Positions 6,639 through 13,166 of a stretch of DNA of 16,329 bases are shown here, piece by piece (positions within the stretch are counted from its first letter, which is position 1; each line of letters opens with the position of its first letter). The notes below the pieces were generated by a model. It was not told the DNA's origin. It did not search any database and was given only the letters and a program-made list of their open reading frames with translations. A program made the position numbers and the translations under genes. Origin of the DNA: Candidatus Doudnabacteria bacterium Gr01-1014_77 (GTDB taxonomy: Bacteria > Patescibacteriota > Doudnabacteria > UBA920 > VMFF01); contig VMFF01000017.1 of the NCBI GenBank assembly GCA_007375915.1, positions 1 to 16,329 on the forward strand, given 5' to 3'.

Positions 6639-7007
6639 ATGCCTACCACAAAGCTCGTGGCGCACCAGTACGTCTGCATCAGAGCGATCGAAGCTGTCTT
6701 GGCGCAGATCACCCAGAGATTCACGCCGGCGGTGATATACCGGATTTCTTCCGTCAACCTCCCAAACTCGACAACCGACAAGGCGTGGAAGGTTAAGGGG
6801 AAGCTCCTGAGGTTTTCAACCGTGAACGATACGGACGGAGAACTCCAGACTAGTTTCTCCTGCACCTTACAACTGCGGCAGTTGCTGGGAATCTGGGAAC
6901 CAGTAACATTCAAGCTCGTCCTGGAAGGATGGACCTACAATGGGGAACTTGCGTGCTCATGCACGTACAACATCTTGGTTAGTTGGATCGTGAAGGGAAC
7001 GCGTTAA
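6639..7007 (+). CDS. Hypothetical soluble protein, GC-rich cassette 1
   Basis: 122 residues; no family recognised. The start is supported by AAGGAGA five bases upstream. It has no signal peptide or membrane helix. The first 35 residues look helical (QYVCIRAIEAVLAQITQRF), and the rest is rich in alternating hydrophobic residues and threonine/serine (KVKGKLLRFSTVND, LQTSFSCTLQLRQLL, VTFKLVLEGWTYNGE), suggesting a small beta-rich domain; four cysteines are present. Base composition and codon use are clearly richer in G and C than the DoxX and HU genes beside it, which suggests transfer or a lineage-specific accessory gene. It has its own promoter, leader and double-hairpin terminator, so it forms an independent cassette. 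Confidence 0.7.
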   Translation: MPTTKLVAHQYVCIRAIEAVLAQITQRFTPAVIYRISSVNLPNSTTDKAWKVKGKLLRFSTVNDTDGELQTSFSCTLQLRQLLGIWEPVTFKLVLEGWTYNGELACSCTYNILVSWIVKGTR

Positions 7008-7013
7008 CTCAAG

Positions 7014-7020
7014 TAGGAGG
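7014..7020 (+). other. Orphan Shine-Dalgarno sequence without a start codon
   Basis: A near-perfect TAGGAGG sits six bases after the cassette-1 stop codon. No ATG, GTG or TTG lies in the next 20 bases, and a terminator follows, so it may be the remnant of a lost second cistron. Confidence 0.45.
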
Positions 7021-7041
7021 AACAACCGAAGAAAAGCAAAA

Positions 7042-7105
7042 AGCCAATGGCAAAGCTTGACCATTGGCTAAGACGTCAACAGAGATGCTGATGTCTTTTG
7101 TTTTT
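7042..7105 (+). terminator. Double-hairpin terminator of cassette 1
   Basis: A nine-base-pair hairpin AGCCAATGG/CCATTGGCT (7042-7069) is followed one base later by AGACGTCA/TGATGTCT (7071-7096, one G.U) and a T-rich tail TTTTGTTTTT. Confidence 0.85.
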
Positions 7106-7112
7106 ATGGGGA

Positions 7113-7150
7113 TATATAAAACCTCCTGGCATATCAGGAGGTTGTATATA
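7113..7150. terminator. Palindromic terminator of the HU gene
   Basis: TATATA/TATATA and AACCTCCTG/CAGGAGGTT form about 15 paired bases around a six-base loop. It follows the HU stop by about eight bases on the minus strand, where the tail after the stem is TTTATATA (weak T-run). It may act on both strands. Confidence 0.65.
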
Positions 7151-7157
7151 TATTTCT

Positions 7158-7379
7158 TTAAACACAGAAAACAGTTTGCACCCATTTACTATGTCGAGCT
7201 GCACGGTCCTTTTTCTGCAATTTACCCAAGCCAGGGATGGTGAATTCACCATTTCTCTTAGCTTCGCTGTATGCGGTGCTTACGAGAATTTCTAGCATTT
7301 CTGCCACTTCTTTACGGCTCTTGCCTGTCTTTTCTGCCAAAGCTTGTAGCAGTTGAGACTTGTTCATTGGTTTTGCCAT
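7158..7379 (-). CDS. HU-like DNA-binding protein, truncated at the DNA-binding arm
   Basis: 73 residues; intact HU proteins have about 90. Residues 5-55 are typical: NKSQLLQALAEKTGKSRKEVAEMLEILVSTAYSEAK (helices 1-2) and GEFTIPGLGKLQKKDRAAR (first beta strands). After RAAR (59-62), where the family continues with the GRNPxTGExIxIPA arm that inserts in the DNA minor groove and a last helix, this frame reads HSKWVQTVFCV and stops. The arm and C-terminal helix are therefore missing. No remnant of the arm is visible in the other frames before the terminator. It could be a decayed gene, the product of a deletion next to the cassette-1 insertion, or a short variant. An extended -10 promoter lies just upstream. 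Function in chromosome packing is doubtful in this form. Confidence 0.75.
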   Translation of the reverse strand: MAKPMNKSQLLQALAEKTGKSRKEVAEMLEILVSTAYSEAKRNGEFTIPGLGKLQKKDRAARHSKWVQTVFCV

Positions 7380-7408
7380 AAGTGTATATTAATTGTCTTT
7401 CTTGAGAT

Positions 7409-7417
7409 AGTATAGCA
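7409..7417 (-). promoter_or_regulatory. Extended -10 promoter of HU-like gene
   Basis: TGC-TATACT on the minus strand; no good -35. Predicted start near 7402, about 22 bases before the ATG. Confidence 0.6.
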
Positions 7418-7536
7418 CAGGGATTAAAAAAAGCTAGTAAAATCAAGGGTTTTGTCAATGATCTAAGACACAGGTCAAAAAAACCCTTTAAATACCCCAT
7501 AAAATATATACTGTAAAATCAATGTTTCCCCAGTTA

Positions 7537-7565
7537 TTGCCCCACTTGTTTTCAGAGAGTATACT
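7537..7565 (+). promoter_or_regulatory. Promoter of the IMPDH-like gene
   Basis: TTGCCC, 17 bases, TATACT. The predicted start near 7572 leaves a leader of about 25 bases to the ATG at 7597. This supports ATG 7597 over the in-frame ATG at 7522, which lies upstream of the promoter. Confidence 0.65.
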
Positions 7566-7596
7566 TCCATATGGTGTGCAATTAAACACAATAAAT

Positions 7597-9078
7597 ATGC
7601 AGACAACACTCACTCCTAAAGAAGAACAACAAGTAAACTCATACTTAAAAAGCAAAGGATTGCCTGTTGATTTCGCTGTGACATTCTCAGATGTAACCTT
7701 GCCTGAGAAATACTCAGAAATACGTTCTAGAAGCGAAATACACAACTTTAAAACACGCGTAGTTTCAAACATACACTTAGATATCCCCATCTGCAGCGCT
7801 AATATGGAGTCAGTAACTGGAGCTGAAATGGTAATTGCACTTGAACGAGAAGGTGGCATGGGTTTCATCCCACAAACAATTCCAATAGAAGAGAGGTTAG
7901 AGATGATCCAGAAAATAAAAAGGACTGATTCAGCATACATAGACAACCCGCTAACAGTATCCCCTTCCCAAACACTGAAACAAGCAAAAGAGATCATGGA
8001 TAAATACAAGATATATTCCCTTGTTGTTGTAGACAAAAACAAAAAACCAGTAGGTGTTCTTTCTACACGCGATTGGCTCTATGAAACCAATGAAAACAAA
8101 AAGATAAAAGAATTAATGGGTGGAAACAACAAAGTTATTGTTGCTCCTGCAAACACCAGTTTCGAAGATGCAGAAAAAATCCTTAGAAAAAACAAAATAG
8201 AGAAACTTCCTCTTGTAAACAAAGCAGGACATTTAGTTGGATTAATAACAGCGCATGGACTTTTCTACAAAAATCATAATCCTAGAGCAACTAGAAACAG
8301 CAAAGGAAACTTTTTGATTGCTGGATCAATTGGTGTTGGAAAAGAATTCACAAAAAGACACATGCGTGAAGTAGAACTACAAGTTAAGGCTGGTATTGAT
8401 ATTTTAATGATTGATACAGCAAGAGCTTTTTCCATAAACACAAAAGAAGCTTTAAGGTCAGTTAAAAAGAAATACCCAAAACTTCCAGTAATTGTTGGTA
8501 ATGTTTCAACTCCAGAAGGTGCTAAATTCCTTTTTGAAAATGGGGCTGATGGAGTCAAAGTAAACCAAGGACGCGGTCATGTTTGTAGAACATCTGAAGT
8601 TGGTATTGGAATTCCTCAACTAACCGCAATTGCAAAAGCCTCCGCTATAGCAAAAAACTACAATGGTACAATCTTTGCAGATGGTGGCATGAAAAACGCT
8701 GGAGACATGGTAAAAGCAATAGCAGCAGGCGCTGACATTGTTTTTACTGGCTATCTGTTAGTTGGTTCCAAAGAATCAGCAGCACAGCTTTACTTCAACA
8801 AAAAAGGGCTTCCTGTAAAAAACTACGAAGGTTCTGCTTCAATCGCATCTCAATCAAAAAGAATTGCCAAAGGAAACCTAGATCGAATGCGCAGACCAGA
8901 AGGAGTTACTGAAGAGGTCGTTGTTACTGGAACTGTTTCTGAAATTGTTCATGATCTTTTAGATGGTTTTAAATCAGCAATGAGCTACCAAGGTGTTAGA
9001 AACTTAAAAGAACTTCGTGAAAAAACAAAGTTCCAATTACAAACAAGCGCAGGATCATTCGAAGGTTTAAAAAAATAA
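7597..9078 (+). CDS. guaB: IMP dehydrogenase/GMP reductase family enzyme with CBS pair, divergent active site
   Basis: 493 residues from ATG 7597. The TIM barrel begins AVTFSDVTLPEKYSE and IPICSANMESVTGAEMVIALEREGGMGFI. A CBS pair is inserted at about 115-223 (NPLTVSPSQTLKQAKEIM..., KVIVAPANTSFEDAEKILRKNKIEKLPLV). The barrel resumes at AGSIGVG with VIVGNVSTPEGA and FADGGMKNAGDMVKAIAAGAD. IMPDH makes XMP from IMP with NAD+, the first step to GMP. The catalytic cysteine is present (C330, GRGHVCRT), but the loop differs from the usual GPGSICTT. DTAHGHS is DTARAFS (273-279), and in the flap after PEGV the usual Arg and Tyr are Glu and Val (TEEVVVTG). So IMPDH activity is not certain; GMP reductase or another nucleotide reaction is possible. 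The stop abuts the convergent gene's stop with no gap. Confidence 0.85.
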   Translation: MQTTLTPKEEQQVNSYLKSKGLPVDFAVTFSDVTLPEKYSEIRSRSEIHNFKTRVVSNIHLDIPICSANMESVTGAEMVIALEREGGMGFIPQTIPIEERLEMIQKIKRTDSAYIDNPLTVSPSQTLKQAKEIMDKYKIYSLVVVDKNKKPVGVLSTRDWLYETNENKKIKELMGGNNKVIVAPANTSFEDAEKILRKNKIEKLPLVNKAGHLVGLITAHGLFYKNHNPRATRNSKGNFLIAGSIGVGKEFTKRHMREVELQVKAGIDILMIDTARAFSINTKEALRSVKKKYPKLPVIVGNVSTPEGAKFLFENGADGVKVNQGRGHVCRTSEVGIGIPQLTAIAKASAIAKNYNGTIFADGGMKNAGDMVKAIAAGADIVFTGYLLVGSKESAAQLYFNKKGLPVKNYEGSASIASQSKRIAKGNLDRMRRPEGVTEEVVVTGTVSEIVHDLLDGFKSAMSYQGVRNLKELREKTKFQLQTSAGSFEGLKK

Positions 9079-9729
9079 CTAGAAAAGCTTAAACACAAAT
9101 TCGCTGCTTCTATCAATCAAGCTGTTTCTAAAATAATACGTGTTGCCACTATGCACAAAGGCAACGGATTTTGCATACTTCAAATTATCAAAAGAAAAGA
9201 CTTTAGTACCAAACAAATCTTTCTCAATAATAAGGCTATTTTCTAAACTTGCAAACACTTCTTGCTTCAATGATTCATAACTTTGATTAGTACCAAGAAA
9301 AACTTCAATACTTCCAATTTCTTTTGAGTCTAAATAAAAGACAAGAGCGTTTCCATTTCTTTCTTCTAAATTACACACCCAAGCAACAGGAACTGAAATA
9401 CTAAAACGCAATCCAGAAACCCCACAAGCTTTCATGCTTGGGGTTTCTTTTGTTTCTGCAGGAACAGGAGTTGTACCAGAGCCTTTAGGTTGTTCTGTTG
9501 TCCTATTTGTTTCAACACCAACGGTCGAAGCTGCTGGTTGTTGAGTTACAGCATCTACTTTTTTATCAACAGGAAATGATGCTGCTAAAAGTGGAAAAAC
9601 ACCTTCTCCAGAAGGAAATTGTTCACTTACAGTCTGTTGTTTTGGTTTTGTCTTAATCTTTGAAATGAAATATATACCAGCAACAACAATGATTGTAAGC
9701 AGCAAAATTAAAAATATTGCTCTTTTCAT
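9079..9729 (-). CDS. Membrane-anchored protein with PsbP-like C-terminal domain, function unknown
   Basis: 216 residues from ATG at 9729, the Met that starts a signal-anchor (MKRAIFLILLLTIIVVAGIYFI); a 14-residue longer frame begins upstream of the promoter. Residues about 25-98 are a Pro/Thr/Glu/Gln-rich linker. Residues about 98-216 form a compact alpha/beta domain (GLRFSISVPVAWVCNLEE, ALVFYLDSKEIGSIEVFLG, SYESLKQEVFASLENSLI, KYAKSVAFVHSGNTYYFRNSL) resembling PsbP/LpqN-like folds common in CPR secreted proteins; this is a shape-based guess. Two cysteines (C98 and C114 approximately) could form a disulfide outside the cell. Expected on the outer face of the membrane. Start site lies within a few bases of the ATG. 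Confidence 0.65.
   Translation of the reverse strand: MKRAIFLILLLTIIVVAGIYFISKIKTKPKQQTVSEQFPSGEGVFPLLAASFPVDKKVDAVTQQPAASTVGVETNRTTEQPKGSGTTPVPAETKETPSMKACGVSGLRFSISVPVAWVCNLEERNGNALVFYLDSKEIGSIEVFLGTNQSYESLKQEVFASLENSLIIEKDLFGTKVFSFDNLKYAKSVAFVHSGNTYYFRNSLIDRSSEFVFKLF
9416..9453 (+). terminator. Plus-strand terminator inside the opposing gene
   Basis: GAAACCCC/GGGGTTTC (9416-9423 with 9440-9447) capped by AAGC/GCTT, followed by TTTTGTTT. It lies 340 bases beyond the guaB-like stop and is the first strong plus-strand terminator found after it, fully inside the antisense coding sequence. Confidence 0.65.
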
Positions 9730-9739
9730 ATATCTATTC

Positions 9740-9748
9740 AGTATACCA
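9740..9748 (-). promoter_or_regulatory. Extended -10 promoter of the PsbP-like gene
   Basis: TGG-TATACT on the minus strand, ten bases before ATG 9729, so the leader is only a few bases. A TTGTCA lies 20 bases upstream, too far for a normal -35. Confidence 0.6.
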
Positions 9749-9764
9749 CTTTTAGCCCTTTCAT

Positions 9765-9794
9765 TTGACAACCCCCTACCCGTCTGATTATACT
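9765..9794 (+). promoter_or_regulatory. Promoter of GC-rich cassette 2
   Basis: Perfect TTGACA, 18 bases, TATACT. It is back to back with the minus-strand promoter at 9740-9748. Predicted start near 9801. Confidence 0.8.
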
Positions 9795-9800
9795 GCTAGG

Positions 9801-9879
9801 CCACCAGCCGTTTGGCGTCGAAAAACGGTGGGTGGAAGCTCCTTAAAATTAACAAGAGGGGTCTGGCTAAAAACCAGAC
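9801..9879 (+). promoter_or_regulatory. Structured 5' leader of cassette 2
   Basis: The first RNA bases form CCACC/GGTGG with CCGTTT/AAACGG stacked on it across a symmetric AG/TG internal loop (9801-9835). A second hairpin GTCTGG/CCAGAC (9861-9879) ends two bases before the AAAGGA ribosome site. The leader is about 93 bases long. Confidence 0.6.
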
Positions 9880-9893
9880 AGAAAGGACCATAT

Positions 9894-10154
9894 ATGGTAA
9901 TGTTCCTGCTTGCTATCTGTGCCATAGCTGCGGTTATTAGCGCGGTAATCAACACTGCGAAAACAACCCGAAGCTTTAGCACAGTTGCTGTGACGACGCA
10001 TATTCCAACAGCAATCACGATGTTCGTGTTAACAGCTCACTTCTCTGAGCTAACACGAACAATCGGTCACACTTCGGTGATCGATCTGATTGTTGCCTTG
10101 GCGCTGTTCACGCTCTGGACAGCAGCAAAGTCAGGAACAGCCTCTGAACTATGA
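9894..10154 (+). CDS. Small hypothetical membrane protein, GC-rich cassette 2
   Basis: 86 residues from ATG at 9894, which has AAAGGA six bases upstream; the longer frame from 9765 overlaps the promoter and is rejected. Up to three hydrophobic segments are seen: MFLLAICAIAAVISAVINTA (3-22), VAVTTHIPTAITMFVLTAHF (about 31-50) and SVIDLIVALALFTLWTAA (about 61-78). No family recognised. Base composition is richer in G and C than the flanking genes. Within the coding sequence the RNA can form a 15-bp hairpin with one three-base bulge (10022-10060) and a second hairpin right after it (10062-10081), unusual for a gene this short, so a structured-RNA role should be kept open. Ends TGA; terminator follows. 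Confidence 0.6.
   Translation: MVMFLLAICAIAAVISAVINTAKTTRSFSTVAVTTHIPTAITMFVLTAHFSELTRTIGHTSVIDLIVALALFTLWTAAKSGTASEL
10022..10060 (+). repeat. 15-bp inverted repeat inside the cassette-2 ORF
   Basis: GTTCGTGTTA (10022-10031) pairs with TAACACGAAC (10051-10060) and GCTCA (10035-10039) pairs with TGAGC (10046-10050), with a bulged ACA and a six-base loop. It encodes the middle hydrophobic segment and the turn after it. Confidence 0.8.
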
Positions 10155-10204
10155 GCTGATATATGAAAGCTCTTCTTCAGAAAATCTGGTCCTGAAAACA
10201 AAGC

Positions 10205-10228
10205 AGCCCCACCTACCAAGGAGGGGCT
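10205..10228. terminator. Shared terminator between cassette 2 and the Spinster-type MFS gene
   Basis: AGCCCC/GGGGCT and CCT/AGG with an A.A mismatch and an ACCA loop. T-rich tails on both sides (CTTTC on plus, GCTTTGTTTT on minus) suit the two converging transcripts. Confidence 0.8.
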
Positions 10229-10243
10229 CTTTCAATTTAAAAA

Positions 10244-11476
10244 CTAATCTTCAATATATTCTGGAGACGTTTTGTTTCTAATTGACTTACTTACATAAAA
10301 GAAACAAATTCCTGCTAAGAAAACAAAAATTGTTACAAACTCCAAACCATGACGCAATCCCCCATCTCCACCAAACCTTGACTGACTCAAATCAGAAATT
10401 CTTCCTACAACTGCAGGGGCAGTCGTATCTCCAAACAAATGAATAATCAAAACATAAAAAGCAAAAGCAGTAGCACGCGCTTGTTTAGGAACAACATCGT
10501 GAATAACGGCGGTGGCAGGAGAATGATATGCACTTAAAAACATTGAACCTAAAAAGAACAACAAAAGAAAATACTTTCCATTAGCTTGCAAACCCAAAAA
10601 CATCAGAGGAGCTGCAATCAACAAAGACCATGCAATCGTATCACTTCTTCCCCAAGCAAACTTTTTATGCAACCTATCAGCAACATAACCACCAAGAAAA
10701 ACTCCTAACACACCCGCAATCATCATAGTAAGCCCAAGAATTATGGAAGCCTCCTGAATATTATACCCCTTGTATCTTCTAACAAACTCAACACCCCAAG
10801 CAATATATCCACCACCTGCAAAAGCAGTTAAAGTTCCACCTACTATTGCCCATAACAAAGCAGGATTCTTTAGAAGTTGTTTAAAAGGAATCTTAGGATG
10901 AACACTCTTCTCTGTTTTGTCATACAAACGACTACTAAAAAAAGCCAACAAAAATCCCGGGGCTGAAACAAAAAAGAAAGCATAACGCCAATTAAAATGA
11001 TATGCGATAATACCGCCTAAAGCAGCACCCAGGGTTCCACCTATAAACATGCCAGCATTAAAATACCCCTGAGCCATTGCTCTTTCTTCTTGCGGAAAAT
11101 TATCTGAAATCATAGCTGTTGCAGCAGGAGCATAACTTGCCTCCCCTATACCAACCATAGACCTAATTCCAAGCAAAGCCTTAAAGCTTGTAGCCATCCC
11201 TGAAAAGAAAGAAGCAAAGCTCCAGAAAGTAACTCCTGCGGTTATCAAAAGCTTTCTTGAATACTTATCAGCAAGCATACCCAAAGGAACAGAAGCTAGT
11301 GAATGAACCAACATAAAAACGCTGCCTAATAATCCAAGCTGTGTATCTGAAACACCGAACTCTGCTTGAATGCTATTAAACAGCGGAAAAATTACTTGTC
11401 TGTCTACATAATTAAAAAAATTAACTAGAGCCAGAACCCAAATGATTTGTGTCTGTTCCCTGGTAAACTTATGCAT
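10244..11476 (-). CDS. MFS transporter, Spinster (SPNS)-like
   Basis: 410 residues with about 12 membrane helices. NFFNYVDRQVIFPL (19-32) in helix 1, GMLADKYSRK (66-75, MFS motif A) and RSMVGIGEASYAPAATAMISDNFPQEERAMAQG (105-137) match the Spinster branch; the N-Y-x-D-R and R-x-x-x-G-x-G-E-A pieces carry the charged core residues of that group. Characterised Spinster proteins move lysolipids or sphingosine phosphate across membranes, while bacterial homologues have broader or unknown substrates. In a CPR cell that probably cannot make its own lipids, import or export of host-derived lysolipids is an attractive inference. It is the last gene of a likely three-gene operon; its ATG shares one base with the stop of the 130-residue gene (TAATG), implying coupled translation. 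Confidence 0.88.
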   Translation of the reverse strand: MHKFTREQTQIIWVLALVNFFNYVDRQVIFPLFNSIQAEFGVSDTQLGLLGSVFMLVHSLASVPLGMLADKYSRKLLITAGVTFWSFASFFSGMATSFKALLGIRSMVGIGEASYAPAATAMISDNFPQEERAMAQGYFNAGMFIGGTLGAALGGIIAYHFNWRYAFFFVSAPGFLLAFFSSRLYDKTEKSVHPKIPFKQLLKNPALLWAIVGGTLTAFAGGGYIAWGVEFVRRYKGYNIQEASIILGLTMMIAGVLGVFLGGYVADRLHKKFAWGRSDTIAWSLLIAAPLMFLGLQANGKYFLLLFFLGSMFLSAYHSPATAVIHDVVPKQARATAFAFYVLIIHLFGDTTAPAVVGRISDLSQSRFGGDGGLRHGLEFVTIFVFLAGICFFYVSKSIRNKTSPEYIED

Positions 11477-11868
11477 TATTGTTCCAAAGCTCCCCTGATA
11501 TCTCTAGTCGCATCAATAATCTCAGTTCGAAGACGCGCCTCAATCATTCCAACTTCACGTGAAGACTCTCCTGCATCACGAATCATCTGTTCTAGATGTT
11601 CAATAGCACCCCTTGGAACTAAACCGGGACTAATACTGTCAATTGTCCTAACAATTCTTAGAGCGTTCTCAGCAAAATATATCCACTCTCTATCTGACAT
11701 ACCGGTAGAATCACCAAGTTCATTCTGATATGACAAAAAATCAATATATTCGTCTAGCGCTTTTAAAGGCCTAGCTCTTAAATTCGGATTATTAGGCTCA
11801 ACCTCTTTTTCGGGTTCTTTCCAAGCATCAGGGTCAGTCTCCCAAGGATTTGTTTTAAAATCAGACAT
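11476..11868 (-). CDS. Hypothetical soluble protein between two MFS genes
   Basis: 130 residues; no family recognised. The first 35 residues are Pro/Glu/Asn/Trp-rich and probably disordered (NPWETDPDAWKEPEKEVEPN). Residues about 36-130 look all-helical and charged (PLKALDEYIDFLSYQNEL, DREWIYFAENALRIVRTID, RGAIEHLEQMIRDAG, REVGMIEARLRTEIIDATRDIRGAL), possibly a helical bundle. No signal peptide or membrane helix. It starts 21 bases after the upstream MFS gene and overlaps the Spinster-like gene by one base, so it is likely co-expressed with both transporters; it also has its own possible -10 element six bases before the ATG. A cytoplasmic partner of the transporters is conceivable but unproven. 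Confidence 0.75.
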   Translation of the reverse strand: MSDFKTNPWETDPDAWKEPEKEVEPNNPNLRARPLKALDEYIDFLSYQNELGDSTGMSDREWIYFAENALRIVRTIDSISPGLVPRGAIEHLEQMIRDAGESSREVGMIEARLRTEIIDATRDIRGALEQ

Positions 11869-11874
11869 AAATAT

Positions 11875-11883
11875 ATGATATCA
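11875..11883 (-). promoter_or_regulatory. Possible leaderless promoter of the 130-residue gene
   Basis: TGA-TATCAT on the minus strand, six bases before ATG 11868, the same spacing as the TATGCT promoters further right. No good -35; no Shine-Dalgarno. Confidence 0.4.
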
Positions 11884-11889
11884 CAATAT

Positions 11890-13149
11890 TTAAATATGCC
11901 TATGCATTTTCTTATGCAAAACATCTGTTGCAATAACCTTACTAAAATCAAGCTTTGATTTTAATGTGTACGCTATTCCAACCAAAACAATCATTAAAAT
12001 TGACATAACAATATATGCAAACTTAATGCCCTGTGAATCTATGATTACACCAACAACCAAAGGACCAACCAAAGCCCCGATATCATAAATCAAAGACATC
12101 ATGCTTCCTACTCTGCCAAAATGCTCTGGTTGAGCACAAACAGTAATCAGCTCGTTATTCCCAACAGAAATTAACTCTAAAACAAGCCCAACACAGAAAG
12201 CAACAAGAGCTTGCCACCAGAAAGACCCAATGAAGACTAAAGAAATGACCAACAATGCCATTGCAACAAGTCCATACGCAAAAGTCTTTAACCCCTGATT
12301 ATCAAACCACTTTCCAAGCCACCAACCAAAAATATATGGCAAAGCAAACATCACACCAATCAAAATCGTTTTACTTAAACCAGCACCATCTGTATATGCT
12401 TGAATTGGAAGAAAAAACGCAAGCACAGAACTAATCAAAGCAATGAAGAAATTAAACATTGCGACAGCTTTTAACTTCCAATCCCAGCGAATTAGTTCTT
12501 TAAGAGCTAAACCATAGACCTGATTAAACTTTTCTGGTTCTTTGCTTTGTTTAAATACTTCTGGAGTTTTTTGAAAATACCAAATTATGAAAAAGGCAAT
12601 CAATGATGTTGGTGTAATTAGGAACAAGAGTTCATTAATTGAGAAGTATTGAATGAGCCACATACCAGACAAAGCAGCAACAACCCACCAAAAATTAGCA
12701 ATTGTATCAAAATATCCAAAGATTGTTGCTAACTTACCATCAGACGCATTTCTCCTGAAATATGTTCCCCTACCAACAGAATCCATTGCAAAAGTAATTC
12801 CATTCAAAAAACGACCCAAAACTACAAACAAAACCATTCCTGTAACACCAGCAAGGAAATACGATGCACCAATAAAGGTGTAGAGTAAAAGACCGACCAT
12901 GATTATGCTAGATGCTTTGAAACGATCAGCCGCCATCCCTATAACTGGAAGAGCAAGAATAAAAGAAACATCATAAGCAGCACGAATCAAACCAGCTTCA
13001 GCATAACTTCTAGAAAAGGAAAAAATAAACACAGGGAGCAATGATTCAGCAAATCCCCACCCAGCCCAACGAACAGAAGTTGCAATAGTAACAATTCTAA
13101 TTCCCAAGGGAGCAGAAAACTCAGAGAAACCAAAAAGTCTTTTAATCAT
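11890..13149 (-). CDS. MFS transporter, substrate unknown
   Basis: 419 residues from ATG at 13149. The nine-residue longer frame starts with TTG inside the -10 region and is rejected. About 12 membrane helices, split by a charged middle loop (FQKTPEVFKQSKEPEKFNQVYGLALKELIRWDWKLK). The first half has SVRWAGWGFAESLLPVFIFSF, GLIRAAYDVSFILALPVIGMAADRFKASSI (motif A-like GMAADRF) and LGRFLNGITFAMDSVGRGTYFRR. The second half repeats the pattern with GWWLGKWFDNQG and FGRVGSMMSLIYDIGALVGPLVVGVIID. Substrate cannot be read from sequence; drug/metabolite efflux-type MFS proteins have this layout. First gene of the likely operon with the 130-residue protein and the Spinster-like transporter. Confidence 0.85.
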   Translation of the reverse strand: MIKRLFGFSEFSAPLGIRIVTIATSVRWAGWGFAESLLPVFIFSFSRSYAEAGLIRAAYDVSFILALPVIGMAADRFKASSIIMVGLLLYTFIGASYFLAGVTGMVLFVVLGRFLNGITFAMDSVGRGTYFRRNASDGKLATIFGYFDTIANFWWVVAALSGMWLIQYFSINELLFLITPTSLIAFFIIWYFQKTPEVFKQSKEPEKFNQVYGLALKELIRWDWKLKAVAMFNFFIALISSVLAFFLPIQAYTDGAGLSKTILIGVMFALPYIFGWWLGKWFDNQGLKTFAYGLVAMALLVISLVFIGSFWWQALVAFCVGLVLELISVGNNELITVCAQPEHFGRVGSMMSLIYDIGALVGPLVVGVIIDSQGIKFAYIVMSILMIVLVGIAYTLKSKLDFSKVIATDVLHKKMHRHI

Positions 13150-13166
13150 ATGTTTGTATTGATATA

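Noticed and set aside
6575..6913. Minus-strand frame of 112 residues overlapping cassette 1
   Set aside because: The plus-strand frame has a strong Shine-Dalgarno, promoter and terminator in the right order; the minus frame has none.
7113..7150. Palindrome as a miniature transposable element
   Set aside because: Only one copy in the window, no flanking target duplication seen, and position just after a stop codon fits a terminator.
7488..8042. Minus-strand frame of 184 residues opposite the guaB-like gene
   Set aside because: Shadow of the IMPDH-like coding sequence; no promoter, ribosome site or domain.
9006..9033. Minus-strand terminator of the PsbP-like gene inside the guaB-like gene (GAACTT/AAGTTC plus TTTT)
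   Set aside because: Only six base pairs with a large loop; too weak to call.
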